A stretch of 5,349 bases of DNA from Methanosphaera sp. (lineage in GTDB: Archaea; Methanobacteriota; Methanobacteria; Methanobacteriales; Methanobacteriaceae), in the NCBI GenBank assembly GCA_017430835.1, contig JAFRMD010000056.1, positions 1 to 5,349 on the forward strand, written 5' to 3'. The position numbers and the translations under genes are program-made. The notes under the pieces are model-generated. The model was given only the letters and a program-made list of their open reading frames with translations. It did not search any database and was not told the origin of the DNA. Within the stretch, counting starts at the first letter, position 1, and every line of letters begins with the position of its first letter. This document shows positions 1-5,349 of this stretch, in pieces.

Positions 1-23
1 AAAAAAAGAGTTTTAAAGAAAAA
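1..23 (-). terminator. T-rich terminator after the marker 16 gene
   Basis: Read on the minus strand, the bases just after the TAA stop of the marker 16 gene contain several T-runs, ending in seven Ts at the window edge. Euryarchaeal transcription commonly ends at oligo-T tracts without needing a strong hairpin, and I see no strong stem here. The site is cut by the window edge, so its full extent is unknown. Confidence 0.45.
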
Positions 24-1271
24 TTAAAGTTTGAATGAACCGTCAAGTATGGCTTCCTTAAGTTCTTCTGCAATATCCATTGCACGTTTCTTATCTGACT
101 GGCGACATGTGACTGGTATCTTCCTTTTTTTGTCTTCAATTTCCATTGTTACAATTCCCATGTCAATACTTGGAACTCCCCTAGGACATACCATTGAACA
201 GTATCCGCAACCAAAACATAAGTCGGCATTTATTGTTTTATCCTTATTATATGCATTAACCGGACAATATAATTCAGGCAGACATGGAATACAGTTGAAA
301 CATTTGCTTGCATCTGTTGTTGGTCTTAGGTCAACATCTTCCCAGACAGTATAATCCACCTCTGAAAGTGGCAGGTGTCTTCCATGAATGTCACATACAG
401 GCAACTTTATATCCTTGTTTTGTACTTTAAGGTTTTCCAGGATTTCATCATTTAGTACCGGTATTGGTATTGCTACCGAATCAAAGATTTCAGGACCCAT
501 ACCCGTTTTAAATCCGCCGACATAGTATGATTTCATTTGCTTAATATCTGCCGTCAATAGGAGGTTAGGTTTTTCTTTTGTGCTTCTGGTACCATTGTCT
601 ATCACCATACCTTCTGCACCATTTAATAAAACCTTAGTACCCTGTTTTATAACCTCCTGATTCGGATCATTTTCCAATGGATTTATTTCACCACAGCCAC
701 TGAATGTGAATGAATTAAATGGTCCTTCAAATTGCGCTGCGTTAAATATTGTTTTCACAGATTTCTTATCAGGATTTGTGAATGAATTATAATTTTTAAA
801 TGCATTTCGTGTTCCTATTAATCTTGCCGTCTGCATATCCTCCAGGGTTACTTTGGTGTTGAATTCATTATCCTCTATATCTATTACTTTTACATCAACT
901 TCCTTTCCATCAATCAAATCCTTTATAAGGAATCCTCCACCATAGTCTTCTATTGTTTGACTATGATTTGTTCCATATAAAATTACGTCGACACTGCCCA
1001 ACAATTCATTGGGACAAGGGCCAGGATATGCCGGAATTCCGTTAATGTATACTTCTTTTGCCTTATTAAATGAACCTGGTTCAGCAACGGGCATGTGAAG
1101 TAATGCTGTTGTACCACTCATTACACCGCTTGTCCCACAAGTTACAACATCAACATCATCCACGCCTATTTCTTCCCCATCACGTAGCTTAGTTTTTAAT
1201 TCATCAGCAGTTAATACTACTGCATCCCCAGAATCCAACTTTTCTCTAATGTCTTCCATTGTTTTTGTCAC
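24..1271 (-). CDS. mmp16: Methanogenesis marker protein 16 (DUF39/HcyBio domain plus two [4Fe-4S] ferredoxin motifs)
   Basis: This encodes a cytoplasmic iron-sulfur protein of 415 residues. Residues 1 to about 310 resemble the DUF39/HcyBio family, with landmarks TCGTSG (Cys45), PGPCPNE (Cys86) and FSGCGEINP (Cys193). The C-terminus holds two ferredoxin-type motifs. The first is Cys324, 327, 330 and 336, with an unusual five-residue last gap. The second is Cys352, 355, 358 and 362, the standard CX2CX2CX3CP pattern. A DUF39 domain joined directly to a ferredoxin, without CBS domains, fits the methanogen-restricted marker 16 family. DUF39 relatives in methanogens take part in making homocysteine from aspartate semialdehyde and sulfide. 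A role in sulfur transfer is therefore plausible here, but it is inferred; the function of marker 16 itself is not settled. I chose the GTG at 1271 because AAAGGAGTG lies just upstream with 8 bases between GGAG and the start. An in-frame ATG at 1310 would place that site inside the gene. The ATG at 1274 is out of frame and meets TGA at once. Confidence 0.88.
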   Translation of the reverse strand: MTKTMEDIREKLDSGDAVVLTADELKTKLRDGEEIGVDDVDVVTCGTSGVMSGTTALLHMPVAEPGSFNKAKEVYINGIPAYPGPCPNELLGSVDVILYGTNHSQTIEDYGGGFLIKDLIDGKEVDVKVIDIEDNEFNTKVTLEDMQTARLIGTRNAFKNYNSFTNPDKKSVKTIFNAAQFEGPFNSFTFSGCGEINPLENDPNQEVIKQGTKVLLNGAEGMVIDNGTRSTKEKPNLLLTADIKQMKSYYVGGFKTGMGPEIFDSVAIPIPVLNDEILENLKVQNKDIKLPVCDIHGRHLPLSEVDYTVWEDVDLRPTTDASKCFNCIPCLPELYCPVNAYNKDKTINADLCFGCGYCSMVCPRGVPSIDMGIVTMEIEDKKRKIPVTCRQSDKKRAMDIAEELKEAILDGSFKL

Positions 1272-1277
1272 ATGTAA

Positions 1278-1286
1278 CACTCCTTT
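1278..1286 (-). promoter_or_regulatory. Ribosome binding site that decides the GTG start of the marker 16 gene
   Basis: The minus strand reads AAAGGAGTG, complementary to the 3' end of archaeal 16S rRNA. The GGAG core (1280-1283) sits 8 bases before the GTG at 1271. The upstream in-frame ATG at 1310 has no comparable site before it, and the in-frame ATG at 1259 lies about 20 bases from the core, which is too far. Confidence 0.7.
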
Positions 1287-1362
1287 ATTAATAATACTAT
1301 TGCAATCCATACTGCTCAGTTAATATTTAATTAGAATAATGTTTGTTCTAAATTGTATTATG

Positions 1363-1370
1363 TATTTAAT
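1363..1370 (-). promoter_or_regulatory. Candidate TATA box for the marker 16 gene
   Basis: The minus strand reads ATTAAATA, close to the archaeal box A consensus. It would place transcription start near 1338-1342 and leave a leader of roughly 70 bases. A second TATA-like string, TTAAATAT at 1323-1330, would give a leader of about 30 bases. The surroundings are so AT-rich that either match could be chance, and no clear BRE element distinguishes them. Confidence 0.3.
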
Positions 1371-1646
1371 AATAAAAATAGTTAAGACTTGGCATGAATG
1401 ATTTTTAAATACCTGAAGTATTACATAGTTTTCGTTTATTATGAAAATTGATAAGGACGGATAAGCAAGTATACCCAAATTATTAGATATTACTACAAAA
1501 GAATCTCTTTTTTCTATAGTATAATATGTTAAATAAGCTAAACAATGATTATATGAGTTACTTGATTGGATGGACTCATAGTGCCCAAATATGAACTCCC
1601 ATTACCTTCATTTAAATAAACTTTATGATTAATTATTTTAGTAGTT

Positions 1647-1662
1647 ATTAATTAATTAATTA
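1647..1662. repeat. ATTA tetranucleotide tandem repeat
   Basis: Four exact ATTA units in a row, inside a wider self-complementary TTAA-rich stretch (1645-1673). It lies between genes and has no evident role. Short repeats of this type can vary in copy number by slippage. Confidence 0.6.
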
Positions 1663-2025
1663 ATTTAATTAAAGCAATCTTAGATTATTTAGTATGAGCC
1701 CCCTGAATATCAAAAAATGGACTGTAAATGGACTCTTAATAAAATTCAAAATTACTTTATTAATACATAGAATAATAAAATAAATCCAAAAAAAATCATA
1801 AAAATAGCCACCAAAAAGCGTGTCAACAACAAGAAAAAAAAAACAATTCCAAAATAAATAATGTGAAAGAAAAGATTAAACCTGCACTGATTAAACAAGC
1901 AAACATTAAATTTTATCTATCAGAAAATATAAAAATCATAAAAACAATATTTTTTCACTCAAATGAACAAACTCTAAAAAAATATAAAATTTGTATCCAT
2001 TTAATGAAACTATCCAAATCAAAAT

Positions 2026-2052
2026 AAAAAAAAAAGTAAGGAGTTTATACTT
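2026..2052 (-). terminator. Weak hairpin plus T10 terminator after the full-length surface-protein frame
   Basis: On the minus strand a 5-bp stem (AAGTA with TACTT, loop of 9 bases) is followed at once by ten Ts. The stem overlaps the TAA at 2045-2047 that ends the -1 frame tail. The terminator sits right behind the tail's stop, not behind the premature stop at 2233. This supports the longer frame as the ancestral gene end. The stem is weak, so the T-tract probably does most of the work. Confidence 0.6.
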
Positions 2053-2240
2053 TAAGAACCGTGGTAAATGATGCTTTGTTGAAAGCTTTAGTAGCTTTAC
2101 TGGTAATTATTATTTTATGATTGCCCTTTTTAAGAGCTTTTTTAAATGATAAGCTTATTTTACCATTCTTTATTACCTTGTTTTTAAGCACTGTTCTTCC
2201 ATCAACTTTTACTGTTACCTTAACGTTTTTGTTTAGGAGT
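2045..2240 (-). pseudogene. Detached C-terminal domain of the adhesin-like protein, in the -1 frame
   Basis: This stretch is open in the -1 frame and reads LLNKNVKVTVKVDGRT onward, ending KASFTTVLKV and TAA at 2045-2047. It has no start codon or ribosome binding site of its own. It aligns without gaps to the C-terminus of the neighbouring surface protein (5139-5349), with about 35 of 67 positions identical. Shared cores include KVDG, GKISL and KKALK. The conserved KK at the beginning of that alignment falls exactly on the A-run where the frame breaks, so the tail is the missing end of the 2233-5052 protein. It would be translated only if the frame is restored by an indel, by ribosomal frameshifting, or by correction of a sequencing error. 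Confidence 0.82.
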
Positions 2241-5052
2241 TTTTGGTTGCGTCTTTGATTGTTGCTTTTATTGTTGTTTTCTTGTTTTTGTATGTTATTT
2301 TTGTTTTTTTGATTGTTGGTGTGGTTTTGGTTACTTTGAATTTACTTGTTGCTGTTGCTTTGTTGTGGTATTTTGATGAGTATGTGGTTGTTGCTTTTAT
2401 TGTTTGTGCGTCTGTTCCTCTTGGGACTGTGTATGTTACTGTTGCTTTGCCCTTTTTGACATTGGCTTTTATTGATTTGCCGTTTACTTTAATGGTTATT
2501 GTGTCTGTTAAACCAGTCTTGGTGTTGGCATCAGTCAGCTTAACTGTGAATGTTACTTTCTCGCCTGCTTTGATACTTGTCTTGTCGGTTGTTAGTGTTA
2601 GTTTTGCTGTGCCCTTGTTTACCTTGATTAGTCCACTTTGTGATAGTGTTGAAGTTTTGTAATTATTGTTTCCAGTATATGATACTTCTAGATTTGGTGC
2701 TGTGGATATCCAAGAGTTTAGTACACTGTACGTTACTTTTGCTGTTCCGCTTGTTACTTTGCTTTCACCGATTTTTACACCATTAACCTTAAAGACTACA
2801 CTACCTGATGAGACTAGTTTATTGTTTTGGTCTTTTATTGTTGCTGTGATTGTAACTGTTTTTCCTATTGTTGCCGTTACGGGGTTAACTGTGATTTTTG
2901 TGCTTAGTTTTGTTGGTGTGTTTGTGGTGTTTGATGCTGAGGTATTGTTTTTATTTGTATTGGAAGAACCATTGGTTGTGTTTGTTGTGTTTGTTTGTTG
3001 AATTTCGTTTATTAAGATTTTTTTTGTCACTATGTCTCTAACATATTCTTCATTCCCTTCAAACACCGTTGTTATTGTTAAATATCCTGTTTTTTTAGGA
3101 ATAAAATTGATTTCTGTTTTTCCCTGTGAATCAGTTGTCAAATTAATTGTTTGATTTTCATAATTTAATGTAACATTATGGTAGGCAATAGGATAATTTG
3201 AATAATCTTTTAGGGATATTGAGATAAATATTTCATCAAATACTATTGACGTTTCTGGCATGTCCATAGAAATTATGCTTCTTTCTTGTGCATTATGTTG
3301 TATGATATTATTTCCATTGTTGTCTTTAACAGCATCATTTGAAGAACAATTGTCTGTTTTTAATGCATTATGTTGTATACTATTATTTTCACCACTTATT
3401 TCTATAGAGTAATTATAATTATTTGTTTTGAGAGTATTATTTTCAACAATTAAATTATTGGAACTAGCAATAAGGATACCTCTAGCATTATGGGATGTGA
3501 TAATATTATTGGTAATGTAAATGCCTTTATTACTCATGAAAGTATATGTTCCTGTTGTTATTGGTTTTAAATAATCTACTGAACCTTCTGCTGAACTTGT
3601 TTGTCCTTGAACGTCCACAATATTGTTATTTATTGTAATATTTTCACCAACAATACCTACACCCATCACAGTTTTCCCTGTCGCGTTAATATTATTATCG
3701 GAAATATTTGTGTTATATCCACCATATATTTCAAAACCATAAAATTGTCGTGCATGGCCTCGAATAGTGTTATTTAAGTAACTATTGTTTTTACAATTGG
3801 AACTTTGAGAATTAAAGGTTCCTCCACTATACCCATAATCAAGTAATAACGCAGCATAAGCAACACAATAGTCACCCGTTTGTGATTTTCCATCACCTGC
3901 AGTGACATTAATATAATTATTCTGAATAATATTGTCTTGTACATATCCTCCTTCAAAATTAATACCTGCAGAATAAATGTAAGACAATACTTCAATATGA
4001 TTATTGCTTATAAACGCTTTTTGATTCCTAGAAACTAATCCATAAGCATAGCCCGTACAATTATTCATAATTAGGGAATTATTAGTGAATGTGAAATTGT
4101 ATCCTTCATTGTAAACACCATATATAGAATAATAAGATTCGGATTTTGGTCCACAGGAAGTGACATTAATAGTATTATTATTCAAAACCACATTTGAACC
4201 CTTGTTTACTATTGTTGTTGCCAATGGAATTTTATCTCCACTATGATACCAATCTATAGAATATTCAGGTAATCTAGTATTTATATATGAATTTTCTAAA
4301 ATACATTGTGCTCTTAAGTTAAATACATATGCAGAAGCTCCTGGATTTTCAACATTGACATTAACTGTTAGATTGTTCAAATGACAAAAAGTCGTAGGAT
4401 TATCTACTTTAATAAAAGTGCTGTCTTTATAATCATTATTGAAATTAAAGTTAAAATTTTCTAAAGAAACATTTTTAAAAGTATTAGATATAGTTACCCC
4501 GCAATTACTTAAATTTATATTATTTTTGGCTACAAATTTAATGGAATTATTTTCAAAACTTGTATCTGTAACATCAATATCAAAAAATGTTATATCGTCG
4601 GGTATATAATAAATATTAAAGTTATAATCTTTATTTGCATAAATGCTTCTTTTATTTAAAGAAATACCGTCACTTATTTTAAAATATTTTGCAATGTTAT
4701 CTTTAGTAATATTAACTTCCCTTAATAAATTACTAGTTTTAACATTTTTATTGTTTTTCTTTAAAATCTTCTTATCTTTCTCATATGAAGAAATAGACTC
4801 TTTTATTTTAAAAGTACTGTTGTTATATTGAGTACTTTTTTTATACGAACTTTTTTTATTAAGTTTTTTATCATTTTGTATATCTTGTATTTTATTATTT
4901 TTGATGTGGGAATCTGTTTTGATTATTTTTGTATTATCTTTTAGTTCAATTTTTTTTGTTGAATTGTCTGCAGTAGTGGCAACTGCAAATGACATAGAAA
5001 ATATTAATATTACAATAAAAGTAATCAGAAAGCTTTTATAACAAGATATCAT
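2233..5052 (-). CDS. Secreted adhesin-like protein (beta-helix and Ig-like domains), C-terminus cut by a frameshift
   Basis: This encodes a large surface protein of 939 residues as read. Residues 1-25 form a signal peptide: a Lys, a hydrophobic core, then AVA before Thr26. Residues 27-115 are a Lys/Asn-rich charged linker. Residues about 120-590 form a parallel beta-helix, shown by recurring turns such as NNTI, NNSL, NNHI, NNYI, DNNI and NNNI. Ig-like domains follow at about 597-686, 715-812 and 813-910, with an Asn/Thr/Ser linker at 687-714. A fourth module begins near 912 and is cut off after KDATKNS. Asn-X-Ser/Thr sites are frequent, so N-glycosylation is possible. No C-terminal membrane helix is seen. 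Such proteins in gut Methanobacteriales are thought to mediate adhesion to host or microbes; the ligand here is unknown. The ATG at 5052 is supported by GGTGAT just upstream and by the signal peptide. With one base restored in the A-run, the product would be 1002 residues, ending at 2045. Confidence 0.87.
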   Translation of the reverse strand: MISCYKSFLITFIVILIFSMSFAVATTADNSTKKIELKDNTKIIKTDSHIKNNKIQDIQNDKKLNKKSSYKKSTQYNNSTFKIKESISSYEKDKKILKKNNKNVKTSNLLREVNITKDNIAKYFKISDGISLNKRSIYANKDYNFNIYYIPDDITFFDIDVTDTSFENNSIKFVAKNNINLSNCGVTISNTFKNVSLENFNFNFNNDYKDSTFIKVDNPTTFCHLNNLTVNVNVENPGASAYVFNLRAQCILENSYINTRLPEYSIDWYHSGDKIPLATTIVNKGSNVVLNNNTINVTSCGPKSESYYSIYGVYNEGYNFTFTNNSLIMNNCTGYAYGLVSRNQKAFISNNHIEVLSYIYSAGINFEGGYVQDNIIQNNYINVTAGDGKSQTGDYCVAYAALLLDYGYSGGTFNSQSSNCKNNSYLNNTIRGHARQFYGFEIYGGYNTNISDNNINATGKTVMGVGIVGENITINNNIVDVQGQTSSAEGSVDYLKPITTGTYTFMSNKGIYITNNIITSHNARGILIASSNNLIVENNTLKTNNYNYSIEISGENNSIQHNALKTDNCSSNDAVKDNNGNNIIQHNAQERSIISMDMPETSIVFDEIFISISLKDYSNYPIAYHNVTLNYENQTINLTTDSQGKTEINFIPKKTGYLTITTVFEGNEEYVRDIVTKKILINEIQQTNTTNTTNGSSNTNKNNTSASNTTNTPTKLSTKITVNPVTATIGKTVTITATIKDQNNKLVSSGSVVFKVNGVKIGESKVTSGTAKVTYSVLNSWISTAPNLEVSYTGNNNYKTSTLSQSGLIKVNKGTAKLTLTTDKTSIKAGEKVTFTVKLTDANTKTGLTDTITIKVNGKSIKANVKKGKATVTYTVPRGTDAQTIKATTTYSSKYHNKATATSKFKVTKTTPTIKKTKITYKNKKTTIKATIKDATKNS
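2239..2247 (-). other. Frameshift site: five-A run in ACCAAAAAC
   Basis: The coding strand reads ACC AAA AAC TCC TAA, giving T-K-N-S-stop. Six As instead of five would give ACC AAA AAA CTC CTA and continue as T-K-K-L-L into the conserved domain. The same bases hold C AAA AAC in the original frame, which resembles but does not match the A AAA AAC slippery heptamer for -1 frameshifting. A true deletion, a sequencing error and programmed shifting are all possible, and the sequence alone cannot separate them. Confidence 0.75.
3289..3378 (-). repeat. 75-bp-period direct repeat inside the beta-helix coding region
   Basis: A 15-base string, identical in both copies (plus strand TGCATTATGTTGTAT), occurs at 3289-3303 and 3364-3378. 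The spacing of 75 bases equals 25 codons. It encodes the repeated IQHNA segment in two neighbouring turns at the end of the beta-helix, residues about 559-563 and 584-588. The in-frame spacing suggests internal duplication of a coil. Confidence 0.5.
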
Positions 5053-5055
5053 ATT

Positions 5056-5061
5056 ATCACC
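5056..5061 (-). promoter_or_regulatory. Ribosome binding site of the adhesin-like gene
   Basis: The minus strand reads GGTGAT, an exact complement to the AUCACC part of the archaeal 16S 3' end, three bases before the ATG at 5052. This supports that start and argues against leaderless translation. Confidence 0.7.
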
Positions 5062-5068
5062 ATATTAT

Positions 5069-5111
5069 AAAAAAAGGAGAGGATTGTGTTTTAATAGAAC
5101 AATCCTCCTTT
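5069..5111 (-). terminator. Strong hairpin terminator between the two surface-protein genes
   Basis: On the minus strand AAAGGAGGATTGT (5099-5111) pairs with the segment at 5073-5087, forming a 13-bp stem with a two-base bulge and an 11-base loop. Seven Ts accompany the 3' arm (5069-5075). It lies 28 bases after the stop of the upstream gene, as expected for its terminator. It ends only about 16 bases before the ATG of the next gene, so it could also act within that gene's leader if transcription reads through. Confidence 0.75.
5089..5096 (-). promoter_or_regulatory. Candidate TATA box in the terminator loop
   Basis: The minus strand reads TATTAAAA in the loop of the intergenic hairpin. Typical archaeal spacing would place transcription start near 5064-5067, giving a leader of about 12-14 bases that still includes the GGTGAT site. 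Another TATA-like string, TATAATA at the end of the T-tract, is too close to the ATG to serve a transcript carrying that site. This assignment is an inference from spacing. Confidence 0.35.
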
Positions 5112-5138
5112 AATGAAATCTTCAAAACTCAAAAATAA

Positions 5139-5349
5139 TTAAGCAGATATTTTCAAAGTTTTAGTAATTTTTGCTTGTTTGTACATGCTAGTTGTTTTGC
5201 TGATAATTTGTATTTTGTGTGATCCGTTCTTAAGTGCTTTTTTGAGTGTGAGGCTAATTTTTCCTTTTTTGCTAATTTTTTTAGATGTTAATGTTTTACC
5301 ATCCACTTTAATAGTAAGTTTAGTGTTCTGAGTTAAAGCTTTCTTACCA
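5139..5349 (-). CDS. C-terminal end of a second adhesin-like surface protein (partial)
   Basis: The last 69 codons and TAA stop of a minus-strand gene whose 5' part lies beyond the window. The fragment begins GKKALTQNTKLTIKVDGKT and ends ITKTLKISA. It is Lys- and Thr-rich and has alternating hydrophobic residues as in a beta-sandwich. It matches the frameshifted C-terminal domain of the next gene downstream, with the same KVDG, GKISL and KKALK cores and no gaps. It has no membrane anchor, so the whole C-terminus should be outside the cell. By analogy with its neighbour, the missing part probably holds a signal peptide and beta-helix or Ig-like domains, but none of that is visible. The two genes read as a tandem pair of related surface proteins with a terminator between them. 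Confidence 0.85.
   Translation of the reverse strand, partial: GKKALTQNTKLTIKVDGKTLTSKKISKKGKISLTLKKALKNGSHKIQIISKTTSMYKQAKITKTLKISA

Larger units (their letters stand above)
1311..2025. other. Long gene-poor AT-rich spacer
   Basis: About 715 bp separate the surface-protein gene from the marker 16 gene and contain no gene I can support on either strand. Within it are the marker 16 promoter region, an ATTA tandem repeat near 1647-1662, a short reading frame with several stops beginning at 1441, and a very A-rich stretch from about 1775 to 2025. I see no tRNA-like fold, no rRNA similarity and no insertion-sequence ends. It may be decayed coding sequence or hold an unrecognised small RNA; the sequence does not decide this. 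Confidence 0.5.

Noticed and set aside
31..354. Plus-strand open frame of 107 codons opposite the marker 16 gene
   Set aside because: It lies fully antisense to the conserved ferredoxin-domain coding sequence and has no recognisable features.
1272..1310. Extension of the marker 16 protein to the ATG at 1310
   Set aside because: The best ribosome binding site would lie inside the gene, and the added 13 residues (MDCNSIINKGVLH) look like translated leader sequence.
1552..1580. Seven-bp inverted repeat TATGAGT/ACTCATA with a 15-base loop
   Set aside because: The stem is short, AT-rich and not followed by a T-tract, so it is expected by chance in this spacer.
1793..1945. Direct repeat AAAAATCATAAAAA near 1793 and 1932
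   Set aside because: Low-complexity A-rich sequence makes such matches likely, and the flanks show no mobile-element ends.
1863..2027. Plus-strand GTG-initiated frame of 54 codons in the A-rich spacer
   Set aside because: It has no ribosome binding site, its Lys/Ile/Asn-rich product is what A-rich sequence gives by chance, and it runs into the opposing gene's terminator T-tract.
2243..3001. Two plus-strand open frames in the same phase, 2243-2662 and 2666-3001, rich in Val, Leu and Phe
   Set aside because: They are the complement of Thr/Lys/Asn codons in the surface-protein gene, where the plus strand has few As and so few stops. They lack ribosome binding sites and protein-like domain structure.
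3774..3995. Minus-strand open frame of 73 codons within the beta-helix region
   Set aside because: It is an alternative frame inside a well-supported gene with no start signals of its own.
4643..4831. Plus-strand open frame of 62 codons, hydrophobic
   Set aside because: It is antisense to the Lys/Asn-rich linker of the adhesin-like protein; the hydrophobic residues come from complementing AAA and AAT codons.

Overview
The window looks like chromosomal DNA from a host-associated methanogenic archaeon of the order Methanobacteriales, most likely Methanosphaera or a close relative such as Methanobrevibacter. Three things point there: a methanogen-specific iron-sulfur protein (methanogenesis marker 16 family), large Asn/Thr/Lys-rich secreted beta-helix and Ig-like proteins of the kind abundant in gut Methanobacteriales, and AT-rich DNA with Shine-Dalgarno motifs fitting an archaeal 16S tail (GGAG, GGTGAT). 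The genus is inferred, not proven.

All recognised genes lie on the minus strand. From right to left in the direction of transcription they are: (1) 5139-5349, the last 69 residues of a surface protein whose start is outside the window; (2) an 86-bp gap holding a strong hairpin plus U-tract, a possible TATA box in the hairpin loop, and a GGTGAT ribosome binding site; (3) 2233-5052, a 939-residue secreted adhesin-like protein with a signal peptide, a charged linker, a parallel beta-helix, three Ig-like domains and the start of a fourth; (4) 2045-2240, the rest of that fourth domain, now in the -1 frame after an apparent one-base deletion in an A-run; (5) a gene-poor stretch of about 0.7 kb, 1311-2025; (6) 24-1271, the marker 16 protein, with a GTG start chosen from its ribosome binding site; (7) a T-rich terminator at the left edge.

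The two surface-protein genes form a tandem pair that share the same C-terminal domain (about 35 of 67 residues identical, no gaps, counted by eye). That alignment crosses the frameshift and is the main evidence that the second gene is broken or switchable at its 3' end. The marker 16 gene appears to be an unrelated neighbour with its own signals.

I found no RNA gene, CRISPR array, insertion sequence or defence system. The points most worth checking are the frameshift that removes the C-terminal domain, the strand-composition change at the same place, and the crowded terminator/promoter arrangement ahead of the large gene.
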